From contig JABDFS010000026.1 of the NCBI GenBank assembly GCA_013286425.1, positions 1 through 35,467 of the forward strand: DNA of 35,467 bases, given 5' to 3'. Within the stretch, counting starts at the first letter, position 1; every line of letters starts with the position of its first letter. The notes below the pieces were generated by a model. That model was given only the letters and a program-made list of their open reading frames with translations, did no database searches and was not told where the DNA came from. The translations under genes and the position numbers were made by a program. Source of the stretch: Bacteroidota bacterium. GTDB taxonomy: Bacteria > Bacteroidota > Bacteroidia > Chitinophagales > Chitinophagaceae. This document shows, piece after piece, positions 7,862 through 15,294 of this stretch.

Positions 7862-8947
7862 TCAATACGATCTCAGCAAATTCATCATACTAACTAAATG
7901 CTCCCGCACAATATTCTTTGCCGCATTATTCGGCGCATAATAATTTACCCGCAGGCTTTCCGGTGAAATCTCCGCAGCCCTTGATGTATATACAACCCCG
8001 GCAATATTTTTCAGCAGCAGCGAACAATTGTCTTCATTAATGATCTTTGCATCTACCATCAGCCTTACCAGCAATGCCAGTTGCGGTACCGAAAGGGAGG
8101 TGTTTAATTTGGATATGGCCTGCAGCTTCGCCGTAGTATTTGGAATAAATGGAAGCGCTTGTAAACAGCGCAACCGCGTTTGCAATACCGGGAACATAGC
8201 TTGCTTTACTGAACGCTCAGATAAAATATAACCATCTTCTACTGTGTCCATCATGTTGTAATATAATATCTGCCTCGACAGGTGATCCAGCCTTGCGGCA
8301 GCACCATTACAGCTTTCCAGTTCCTGTTCAGATCTTTGAATGAAGTAGCTGATAAAATCAGGATGATTAAAATTGAGCACGGTAAGCAGGTGTTCTATGG
8401 ATGCTGTATTTATTTCAACGGTATTAAGTACAGCAGTGCAGAATTTTGACCACCACCGCCACCGGTGGTAAGGCAGGTGTTTGGTCGATTGCAGTTCCTG
8501 TAACCGGGGTTGCAGCAACGTATATACCGCCCGGATATATTCATTGTTTTTAAGCTTATTATCAACCTCGCCCGACAACTGGACCAGCTTTTTAAGTGGC
8601 AGCAGGTTATACAAATAAATACTGTCGCCATTGCAATACCAGTGTAACAGGTTCATCAGTTTTTTGTGTGCGGCCGCTGCCTGCGTCAACAGGTATTTTG
8701 TATCGCCGGAAAAATTGTTTAAAGCCCGGGTATTCAACCGGTAAATAAGGTTGGCCACCGTTCGCTCACACCGGTGCAGGTGCTGCTTTACAGTTGAAGG
8801 CGACACGTCGCAAAATGTTACAGTATCCAGTGCAATTGTAAAGGAGTTGAGTGCGTGCAGCATTTCAGCAGTAGTTACCGGCATAAAGGCACGGTTTTGC
8901 ATGGCATGGCTAAGCAGTGAAGACAGTTTTTCAGTTTCGGATGTCAT
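7862..8947 (-). CDS. hypothetical protein with RteC-like C-terminal region
   Basis: 361 residues, soluble and helical, rich in His, Leu and Cys. The C-terminal part (LSVPQLALLVRLMVDAKII, then ISPESLRVNYY and a final amphipathic helix) resembles the C-terminal region of RteC-type and related Bacteroidetes hypothetical proteins, where a short helical domain is followed by SxESLRxxYY. RteC proper regulates conjugative-transposon excision, but nothing else of a conjugative element is present, so no function is assigned. The last nine residues have a duplicate at 2082-2111. Transcription is probably from the long gap at 8948-10139. Confidence 0.5.
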   Translation of the reverse strand: MTSETEKLSSLLSHAMQNRAFMPVTTAEMLHALNSFTIALDTVTFCDVSPSTVKQHLHRCERTVANLIYRLNTRALNNFSGDTKYLLTQAAAAHKKLMNLLHWYCNGDSIYLYNLLPLKKLVQLSGEVDNKLKNNEYIRAVYTLLQPRLQELQSTKHLPYHRWRWWSKFCTAVLNTVEINTASIEHLLTVLNFNHPDFISYFIQRSEQELESCNGAAARLDHLSRQILYYNMMDTVEDGYILSERSVKQAMFPVLQTRLRCLQALPFIPNTTAKLQAISKLNTSLSVPQLALLVRLMVDAKIINEDNCSLLLKNIAGVVYTSRAAEISPESLRVNYYAPNNAAKNIVREHLVSMMNLLRSY

Positions 8948-9166
8948 TTTTCAGATGGGGTTTGGGGAACTAAAAATGTTTTATCTCAGCAGTCCCTTCT
9001 TTTAAAAGTTCGGTGCGATGAAGATAGGGGGATTTGGATATTTCTTCCAAGGCAAACTAAAAAAATTGCGTATAAATACGTCAAAGTATAGTAGAAATAC
9101 TTGATTATTCGCTTATACTCTAACCACTATCGCCTGCATTAATGTTTTACTGCGCTGATCAAACCC

Positions 9167-9204
9167 TGTACAAAAACAAAAGAGCTTAGATACTTCTAAG
9201 CTCT
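9167..9204 (-). terminator. rho-independent terminator, minus strand
   Basis: Perfect 10-bp arms AGAGCTTAGA (9181-9190) and TCTAAGCTCT (9195-9204) with a 4-base loop. On the minus strand the hairpin is followed by TTTTGTTTTTG. No protein gene on the minus strand ends just upstream of it, so it may end a short untranslated RNA. Confidence 0.65.
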
Positions 9205-9453
9205 ACCCCCTGTGTATTGTAAGAAAATGGAAAACAACACCTCCTATAATAATTATTCAAACATTAAGGTAGTATAATCTTATCAATTAAAAAAAATTAT
9301 ATCACTACATAAACTATCCACTCTTTCTATGTTGTTGTGTCATATTATAACTATCAGGTTACAACACACAACTTATGCAAATTATCACCTGTAGCTATGA
9401 GAGCTCTGCTCACTAATTTGTGTTCAGGCTTTATACATGCCGATGGTCGCAAT

Positions 9454-9622
9454 AGCTATTTTAGGACTAGGCGTTACCGTAAACAATAATAATCCTAAAC
9501 CCTTAAAAACAAAATAATTTTGAAAACAAACGGTCTGTATAGCTTTATCAGGATTAATTTAAACTACTGTATACTTCTTACAGGATTTATTATCTAACAT
9601 GCACAGCTATTTTAGGACTAGG
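9454..9622. repeat. pair of exact 18-bp direct repeats
   Basis: AGCTATTTTAGGACTAGG occurs at 9454-9471 and again at 9605-9622, 151 bp apart, with only loosely similar flanks. It lies within a region without a recognisable gene. Confidence 0.7.
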
Positions 9623-10092
9623 TACATTTGTGTTCCTTGTACCCTCCTTCATGTCTCCTTCATACTTCCTTCATGGTTGGTTCATGGGAAGTGGTATTTT
9701 TACAAACCATGCAATCGCGTTTTTTTTACTTTGAATTATACCGAACAGGCCAGGATGTAATTGTTTGATTGGCATACCAGCAACTGATTTTTAAAAGCTA
9801 TCATTTGGAGTAGCTGAGGCATGTTCATTTTACAAACAGCGCTGTCTTATTAAAACATTTTATATAATTGTCTTATCCGTTGTATCATTTCCGGGTTGCA
9901 TGCACAGATCCAAAAACAACAGGAAGTACCGGGGAATTTCATTCGTAATAAAAAAACATAATGAAGGGAAATTGTTTTTATCGCAGGTATGAGCCAGGGA
10001 TTTGTAACTTTATTACAGCGAAGTTCTTTCACAGCTGCACCAGGCCGGTTAGATCAGGATTATTTTGTTTTAATGTGACTTGTTTGCAAATA

Positions 10093-10120
10093 ATAAAAGG
10101 CCACCAAAGTGACCTTTTAT
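10093..10120 (-). terminator. terminator of the tRNA-Leu transcript
   Basis: A stem of ten pairs with one mismatch (AAAAGGCCAC and GTGACCTTTT) around CAAA. On the minus strand it is followed by ATTATTT. It lies about 20 bases beyond the 3' end of the tRNA. Confidence 0.6.
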
Positions 10121-10139
10121 AACGAGTTGATTTTTAAAG

Positions 10140-10223
10140 TGCCCGCGAAAGGAATCGAACCTTCACTCCCTTGCGGGAACCAGATTTTGAGTCTGGCGCG
10201 TCTACCAATTCCGCCACACGGGC
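10140..10223 (-). tRNA. tRNA-Leu (anticodon CAA)
   Basis: The minus strand folds as a class II tRNA. The acceptor arms are GCCCGTG and CGCGGGC with discriminator A. The D arm contains GGCGGAATTGGTAGACGC, the anticodon stem CCAGA/TCTGG carries loop CTCAAAA (anticodon CAA, reading UUG), the variable arm is long (TTCCCGCAAGGGAG) and the T loop is GGTTCGATTCC. The 3' CCA is not encoded. Confidence 0.95.
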
Positions 10224-10470
10224 TTTAAAAAGGAGTGCAATGTTACACGCTGAAATTAAATCTGCCAAACACTATTGGCAACATTTCTTTTTGGAGAAGA
10301 AAAAATTCTTAACCCACTTTGCTATTCCCTTCAATGTTTTCATACCTGTGCAAATGTAAAACACACATCTCTTAAGGATTTGAAATAAAATTTACTATTC
10401 GTTAAAAATATTCCTGCCTTAAAAACTGAATAATGTAATTTTTACACATATTTGTGCCTAAACGATTGTT

Positions 10471-11874
10471 ATGGCTGTAACTGCGTCCGTTCAAACTGCC
10501 TCATCCGCTACCGCACCAAAACCTAAATTGAGCTTTTCCCAGATATTCAATATGAGTTTTGGGTTTCTTGGAATCCAGTTTGGCTTTGCCTTACAAAACA
10601 GTAATGCCAGTGGTATTCTCAGGAATTACGGGGCAGATGTTGACAAGCTTTCATGGTTCTGGCTGGTAGCACCAATTGTGGGAATTATAGTGCAACCAAT
10701 TGTTGGCCATTACAGCGACAGAACATGGAATCGTTTGGGGAGAAGAAAACCATATTTTCTTGCAGGCGCATTGTTATCTTCAACAGCATTAACCTTATTG
10801 CCCAATGCAGGTTTACTTTCAAGTATAGGATCGCTTGTATTAATAGGCGTTTGTTTTCTCGCCATTATGGATGCATGTATCAATCTTGCGATGGAGCCTT
10901 TCCGCGCTTTGGTTGCAGATAATTTACCCGATTCGCAACGCACGCTCGGCTTTTCTATTCAAACATTTTTGATCGGCACAGGCGCTATTATCGGTTCCAT
11001 TTTACCATATGCATTACACAACTGGTTTGGTGTTTCCAACGTTGCACCTGAAGGTGCTGTTGCACCAAATACAAAGCTTGCGTTTTATATTGGAGCCGGT
11101 GTTTTTTTCTGTTCGATCTTATGGACGATCATCAGCACTAAAGAATACCCGCCTGCTGAATATGAAAAATATCATGGCAAAAGTGAAGACGCTGATGCAG
11201 GCCTTGGCAATATTTTTAATGACCTTAGAAAAATGCCTAAAACAATGAAGCAACTTGGCCTTGTACAATTCTTTAGCTGGTTTGCTTTATTCGGTATGTG
11301 GTTGTTTACAACAGATAGTATTGCCACGCATATTTTTGGATTGCCCATAACAGATAAAAGCTCATCAAGCTATCATGATGCACAGGATTGGACAGGAGTG
11401 ATCTTTGGTGTATACAACGGCATATCTGCTGTATATGCTTTAATGCTTCCGGCCATTGCAAAAAAGATCGGCCGCAAGAGAACGCATAGCATTAATCTTA
11501 TTATTGGCGGCATTGGATTGATCTCCATATTTTTCGCACCGAATAAAGAGTTTTTAATTTTCTCTATGGTTTGTGTGGGTATTGCATGGGCAAGTATTCT
11601 TGCAATGCCTTATGTAATTCTTGCCGGTTCTATTCCAGCCGGAAAGATGGGCATCTATATGGGCATCTTTAATTTCTTTATTACCATTCCGCAAATTATT
11701 AACGGTATTGTAGGAAGCCCGATGGTAGTGCATGTTTACAATAATCAACCGGTGTATGCGCTTGTGCTTGCAGGTATATTTATGTTATGCGCTGCTGTTA
11801 GTGTAATCTATGTATATGATCCGGGTTCAATAAAAATTGAACAGCAGGTCGTTCCGCCACTGGCTGAAGTATAA
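10471..11874 (+). CDS. SLC45-type MFS sugar permease
   Basis: 467 residues with about twelve hydrophobic segments. The MFS motif GHYSDRTWNRLGRRKPYFL between the second and third segments, and PFRALVADNLPDSQR, are typical of the SLC45/GPH-like branch that carries sucrose or maltose-type oligosaccharides with protons. The second MFS-like motif is IAKKIGRKRTH near residue 328. It is followed 71 bases later by a secreted neopullulanase-type enzyme on the same strand, so maltose or maltodextrin uptake across the inner membrane is the likely role (inference from family and context). No clear promoter of the TAnnTTTG type was found; a degenerate TATTTG lies about 20 bases before the ATG. Confidence 0.8.
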   Translation: MAVTASVQTASSATAPKPKLSFSQIFNMSFGFLGIQFGFALQNSNASGILRNYGADVDKLSWFWLVAPIVGIIVQPIVGHYSDRTWNRLGRRKPYFLAGALLSSTALTLLPNAGLLSSIGSLVLIGVCFLAIMDACINLAMEPFRALVADNLPDSQRTLGFSIQTFLIGTGAIIGSILPYALHNWFGVSNVAPEGAVAPNTKLAFYIGAGVFFCSILWTIISTKEYPPAEYEKYHGKSEDADAGLGNIFNDLRKMPKTMKQLGLVQFFSWFALFGMWLFTTDSIATHIFGLPITDKSSSSYHDAQDWTGVIFGVYNGISAVYALMLPAIAKKIGRKRTHSINLIIGGIGLISIFFAPNKEFLIFSMVCVGIAWASILAMPYVILAGSIPAGKMGIYMGIFNFFITIPQIINGIVGSPMVVHVYNNQPVYALVLAGIFMLCAAVSVIYVYDPGSIKIEQQVVPPLAEV

Positions 11875-11945
11875 ACGATAATTTAGTTTACGATTGTGAT
11901 ATTAAATCAATAGAACTCTCTCGAATCATTTTTAAAAAATCAGTT

Positions 11946-13817
11946 GTGATAAAAAAGCTTTTCTACTTTTTATTTTTTGTTTCATTCATTGCAAAACTAT
12001 CTGCACAAACAATTGAAGTGTATCCTATGCATTGGTGGGTTGGAATGAAGAATCCCAACCTCCAGATAATGTTGCACAGCGAAAATATTGCGAACAGGAT
12101 TCCTATGATCAAAATGGCTGAAACAGGAATCGTTGTTGGCAATGGAATTACGATTGTGGCTATTGAAAGAGTCGAAAATCCTAACTATGTTTTTTTAGAT
12201 GTACGGCTTACCAAAGATGCAAAGCCGGGCACTTATAATTTTACTTTTGGAAAATCTCCTCAGCAGGTGCAGATTAGTTATGAATTCAAAGAAAGAAGAA
12301 AAGGCAATGGTACTTTGTTTGCACAAGGTGTTGCTTCATCTGATTTTATTTATCTCCTGATGCCCGATCGTTTCAGCAATGGCGATACATCAAATGATCA
12401 TGTTGCAGGCATGAGAGACCAATCATTAAACCGTGATTCGATCTTCTTAAGGCATGGCGGCGACCTGCAGGGCGTTATCAATCATCTTGATTATTTAAAA
12501 GATCTTGGCGTTACAACATTATGGATGACGCCGGTACTTGAAAACGATATGCCTAATCGTACAGAACATGGTTATGCATTCACCAATCATTACAAAATAG
12601 ATCCGCGCCTTGGCGGTGAAAAAGCTTATTTGCAATTAAGCGATGAAGTGCATAAACGTGGTATGAAACTGATTCAGGATGCAGTGTACAATCATGTTGG
12701 GTTGTATAATTTTTTAGTGCAGGATGCGCCTGCAAAAGACTGGCTGCATCAATGGCCAACGTTCACGCAGACCAATTACAAAGACCAACCTTTGTTTGAT
12801 CCGCATGGTGCGGCATCTGATCAAAAAAGGATGAGTGACGGATGGTTCACACAACAGATGCCTGATCTTAATCAATCCAATCCAATGGTTGCAAACTTTT
12901 TAATTCAACATGCAATTTATTGTGTGGAAGAATTTGGCGTAGATGGCTGGCGCATCGATACATACATTTATAATGATCTCAATTTTATGAATCATTGCAA
13001 TAAAGCTTTAACAGATGAATACCCGCATATAACTATGTTTGGCGAAGCGTGGGTGCATGGTACTGCAAATGAGGCGTATTTTGCGCAGAATAACATCAAT
13101 ACAACTTTTAAAAGTAACCTGCAGGGCATTACAGATTTTCAATGTTTATTTTATGGAATTCAGGCTGCATTAACTGAACCATTTGGCTGGACGAATGGCG
13201 TAAACAAATTATATGAAACATTAAGCAATGATTTCTTATATACAGATCCAACGCGCAATGCAATTTTTTTAGACAATCATGATCTCAGCAGGTGGTATTC
13301 TGTTGTTGATAGTAATCTTCAAAAAGATAAAATGGGTTTTGAATGGTTGCTGACCGGGCGTGGAATTCCACAAATGTATTATGGCGATGAAGTATTGATG
13401 GGTGGTTATACAAACCCGGATGGATGGGTAAGATTGGATTTCCCCGGCGGATGGAATGGTGATAAGACAAATGCATTTACAGGACAAGGATTAACGCCTG
13501 ACCAATCATCTGTTCAATCATTGATAAAAATATTGGCAAATTACAGGCAACATTCATCTGCATTAAAAACAGGTAAATTGATGCAATATATCCCTGTTGA
13601 TGGATTGTATGTTTATTTCAGGTATGATGACAATCAAACCATCATGTGTGTAATGAATACAAGCGATAAAAAACTAACCGTTGACTTTTCAAGCTATGCT
13701 GAACGCGCAACTGGTTTTTCAACTGCTGTTGACGTGATCAGTAAAACGACTTATAATATTTCATCAAACATAACCGTTGATTCTTTGCAAATACTTGTAC
13801 TTGAACTTAAAAAATAA
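11946..13817 (+). CDS. GH13 neopullulanase / cyclomaltodextrinase-type alpha-glucanase (SusA-like)
   Basis: 623 residues. A signal peptide ends at KLSAQ (residue 21), so the enzyme is periplasmic or exported. Residues 22-115 match the N-terminal beta domain of cyclomaltodextrinases (VYPMHWWVGMKNP). The GH13 barrel follows: DAVYNH (245-250), DGWRID with nucleophile D338, GEAW with acid/base E367 and DNHD with D446. The end is a cyclomaltodextrinase C-terminal beta domain. The start is GTG; no in-frame ATG fits. It probably hydrolyses maltodextrins or cyclodextrins to sugars taken in by the SLC45-type permease just upstream. No SusC/SusD pair for starch is adjacent. Confidence 0.88.
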   Translation: MIKKLFYFLFFVSFIAKLSAQTIEVYPMHWWVGMKNPNLQIMLHSENIANRIPMIKMAETGIVVGNGITIVAIERVENPNYVFLDVRLTKDAKPGTYNFTFGKSPQQVQISYEFKERRKGNGTLFAQGVASSDFIYLLMPDRFSNGDTSNDHVAGMRDQSLNRDSIFLRHGGDLQGVINHLDYLKDLGVTTLWMTPVLENDMPNRTEHGYAFTNHYKIDPRLGGEKAYLQLSDEVHKRGMKLIQDAVYNHVGLYNFLVQDAPAKDWLHQWPTFTQTNYKDQPLFDPHGAASDQKRMSDGWFTQQMPDLNQSNPMVANFLIQHAIYCVEEFGVDGWRIDTYIYNDLNFMNHCNKALTDEYPHITMFGEAWVHGTANEAYFAQNNINTTFKSNLQGITDFQCLFYGIQAALTEPFGWTNGVNKLYETLSNDFLYTDPTRNAIFLDNHDLSRWYSVVDSNLQKDKMGFEWLLTGRGIPQMYYGDEVLMGGYTNPDGWVRLDFPGGWNGDKTNAFTGQGLTPDQSSVQSLIKILANYRQHSSALKTGKLMQYIPVDGLYVYFRYDDNQTIMCVMNTSDKKLTVDFSSYAERATGFSTAVDVISKTTYNISSNITVDSLQILVLELKK

Positions 13818-13846
13818 CAGAGCCTTTGATAGCTGTGTTATTTTTT
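13809..13846. terminator. bidirectional terminator between convergent genes
   Basis: Perfect 11-bp arms (AAAAAATAACA at 13809-13819 and TGTTATTTTTT at 13836-13846) lie between the amylase stop and the convergent YXWGXW gene. A-rich and T-rich flanks let it work in both directions. Confidence 0.65.
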
Positions 13847-13867
13847 ATGTTGCTGAATATTTTTAGA

Positions 13868-14158
13868 TTATTTCCAGGTACCTTTTCTCCAATAATAACC
13901 TTTATTGGTTTGAACCCAGGTACCGGTTGTCCATGTGCGATTCGCTCTTGGTCTTTCCCAATAACCATTAGAGTAAACATATTTGCCGCCACTCCAGCGC
14001 CAGTCTCCATCAACCCATACATATTCAGCGCCGGGTGAAACCGGGCGTTCATATACAGGAGCTACCGGTTGCTCTGTAACAGTGTATCTTGAAGGTCCAC
14101 AGCTATTAAAAACAATTGTGCCTGCAACAAAGGATAGGATAACGAACAATCTTTTCAT
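13868..14158 (-). CDS. YXWGXW-repeat lipoprotein
   Basis: 96 residues. The N-terminus is a lipoprotein signal (lipobox VFNSC, Cys about residue 20). A Pro/Val/Thr-rich spacer (YTVTEQPVAPVYERPVSPG) follows, then aromatic repeats YVWVDGDWRW, YVYSNGYWERP and TWVQTNKGYYWRKG that match the YXWGXW repeat family of envelope proteins. Function is unknown; members are often stress- or envelope-associated. It is monocistronic and convergent with the amylase gene. Confidence 0.75.
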   Translation of the reverse strand: MKRLFVILSFVAGTIVFNSCGPSRYTVTEQPVAPVYERPVSPGAEYVWVDGDWRWSGGKYVYSNGYWERPRANRTWTTGTWVQTNKGYYWRKGTWK

Positions 14159-14284
14159 AATAACTTTTTATAATTTAACCTATGCCAACAAACATGCCAA
14201 TGCAAAAACACATTTGTTATTATTGGAATTATTGCAGTTATTAAAGTTTGTTAGCAAAAAGAAAAAATAATAAGACGTTTGTTT

Positions 14285-14367
14285 AGTTTCAAAGTTTCAG
14301 TTTCCAAAGTTCAATTGCTATTTGTTTGGAATTAAACAAACACTGAAACCAATGAAACTTTGAAACT
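14285..14367. repeat. nested inverted repeat after the TraB-like gene
   Basis: Outer arms of 14 bp (AGTTTCAAAGTTTC at 14285-14298 and its complement at 14354-14367) enclose a second hairpin, TTTGTTT-GGAATT-AAACAAA. The right arm ends one base before the stop triplet of the TraB-like gene. It could serve as its terminator or be a dispersed palindromic element. Confidence 0.65.
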
Positions 14368-14368
14368 G

Positions 14369-15232
14369 TTAATATTTAACAGGCGTTACTGTATAACCTT
14401 GTTTTCTCAGTAAATTAATAACGCCAACATCATTGCCAAGATGGGCAGCGCCAACCGCAAAAAATGTTGGTTTTAGTTTAGCCTGTGCAATAATTTCAGG
14501 TATCCATTTTTCATTGCGGTTAGTTAAAAGCAAATTGGTGTATCCGGCAAATTCATCGTCGTCATCAGACATTTTATTCAGCGCCTCAAGATCTTTTTGC
14601 TTATAAATATTCAACATATCAATAAAGCTTTTTTTAACGCTGTCTATATTCAAAATTGTTTCAGCAAATTCTTTTGCCTGTAACGTATATGGAATTTCAT
14701 CAAATATTTTTAATTGATCTTCTACTTGTTCAAGTCCTTTAATCTCCATGTTATTAGCTTTGGCCATTTTTAAGAATTTCTGTTCCCATGCTTCAGCGCC
14801 GTCACAACCTAACAACGAAGGATAAATAACAGATTCCAGCAACTCCGGTTTCATGCTTTGCATCATTTCAAGCGGCATGTTGGTTATTTGTTTGAATGCA
14901 GTGGCAACAGAATCATATTCAGCGGCAGGCAATAATTGTTTAAGCGTGGTATCGTTCTTCATGTTCATTTGCTCCATTGTTTTTGCCATAACAGAAGAAT
15001 CATCCATATCTAATTCAAGAAACAATTGTTTAGTTGAATAAAATTTCGCGCGCAATTCTGTGCTTACAATAATATCCTGCGGGCACATTAAGTGAATGGT
15101 TCCATATAAATAAGAAGGGGATTTTATACCTGGCCCTGTTATTTGCCACAACAATGTTTTTTCAAGAGATGATTGAGCCTGCGTGGATAAAAAAGAAAAT
15201 ATAATTAAAGCAAAGAGAACAAATTTTTTCAT
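14369..15232 (-). CDS. TraB/GumN-family secreted protein
   Basis: About 287 residues from ATG 15232, which opens a signal peptide (MKKFVLFALIIFSFLSTQAQ). An upstream in-frame ATG at 15277 lies inside a dispersed repeat and would put 15 hydrophilic residues before the signal, so it is rejected. The family hallmarks are LLWQITGPG and YLYGTIHL near the N-terminus (GxxH) and NRNEKW followed by FFAVGAAHLGN near the C-terminus. TraB/GumN proteins include metal-dependent proteases related to TIKI, but substrates in Bacteroidetes are unknown. It starts 62 bases after the helicase stop and may be cotranscribed with it. Confidence 0.8.
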   Translation of the reverse strand: MKKFVLFALIIFSFLSTQAQSSLEKTLLWQITGPGIKSPSYLYGTIHLMCPQDIIVSTELRAKFYSTKQLFLELDMDDSSVMAKTMEQMNMKNDTTLKQLLPAAEYDSVATAFKQITNMPLEMMQSMKPELLESVIYPSLLGCDGAEAWEQKFLKMAKANNMEIKGLEQVEDQLKIFDEIPYTLQAKEFAETILNIDSVKKSFIDMLNIYKQKDLEALNKMSDDDDEFAGYTNLLLTNRNEKWIPEIIAQAKLKPTFFAVGAAHLGNDVGVINLLRKQGYTVTPVKY

Positions 15233-15272
15233 GTCTGAAGTTCTGTATTTTTTATGTATGCTGATTTCTTTG

Positions 15273-15293
15273 TTCATTATTAATTATTCATTG
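15273..15293 (-). repeat. 21-bp repeat shared with 21931-21951
   Basis: The complement of this AT-rich 21-mer is identical to 21931-21951 in the phosphonate operon. It lies between the helicase stop and the true start of the TraB-like gene. Confidence 0.7.
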
Positions 15294-15294
15294 A

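Larger units (their letters stand above)
8948..10139. other. 1.2-kb region without a convincing protein gene
   Basis: Both strands were read. The region holds a minus-strand terminator (9167-9204), a perfect anti-SD complement on the minus strand (9238-9245), two exact 18-bp direct repeats (9454-9471 and 9605-9622), a run of CTCCTTCAT-like units at about 9648-9685 and the terminator of the tRNA (10093-10120). Short ORFs here (26 and 60 codons) lack support. Confidence 0.6.

Noticed and set aside
7862-8947. Evidence of an integrated conjugative element from the RteC-like gene
   Set aside because: Similarity is limited to a C-terminal helical region and no integrase, mobilisation or transfer gene is present in the window.
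9205-9240. 13-codon mini-ORF (TTG start) right after AGGAGGTG on the minus strand
   Set aside because: The TTG directly adjoins the SD with no spacing and the next candidate is ATT; an untranslated RNA is the better reading.
9850-10032. 60-codon minus-strand ORF in the long gap
   Set aside because: No ribosome-binding site, odd composition and no recognisable family; it is likely chance in an AT-rich gap.
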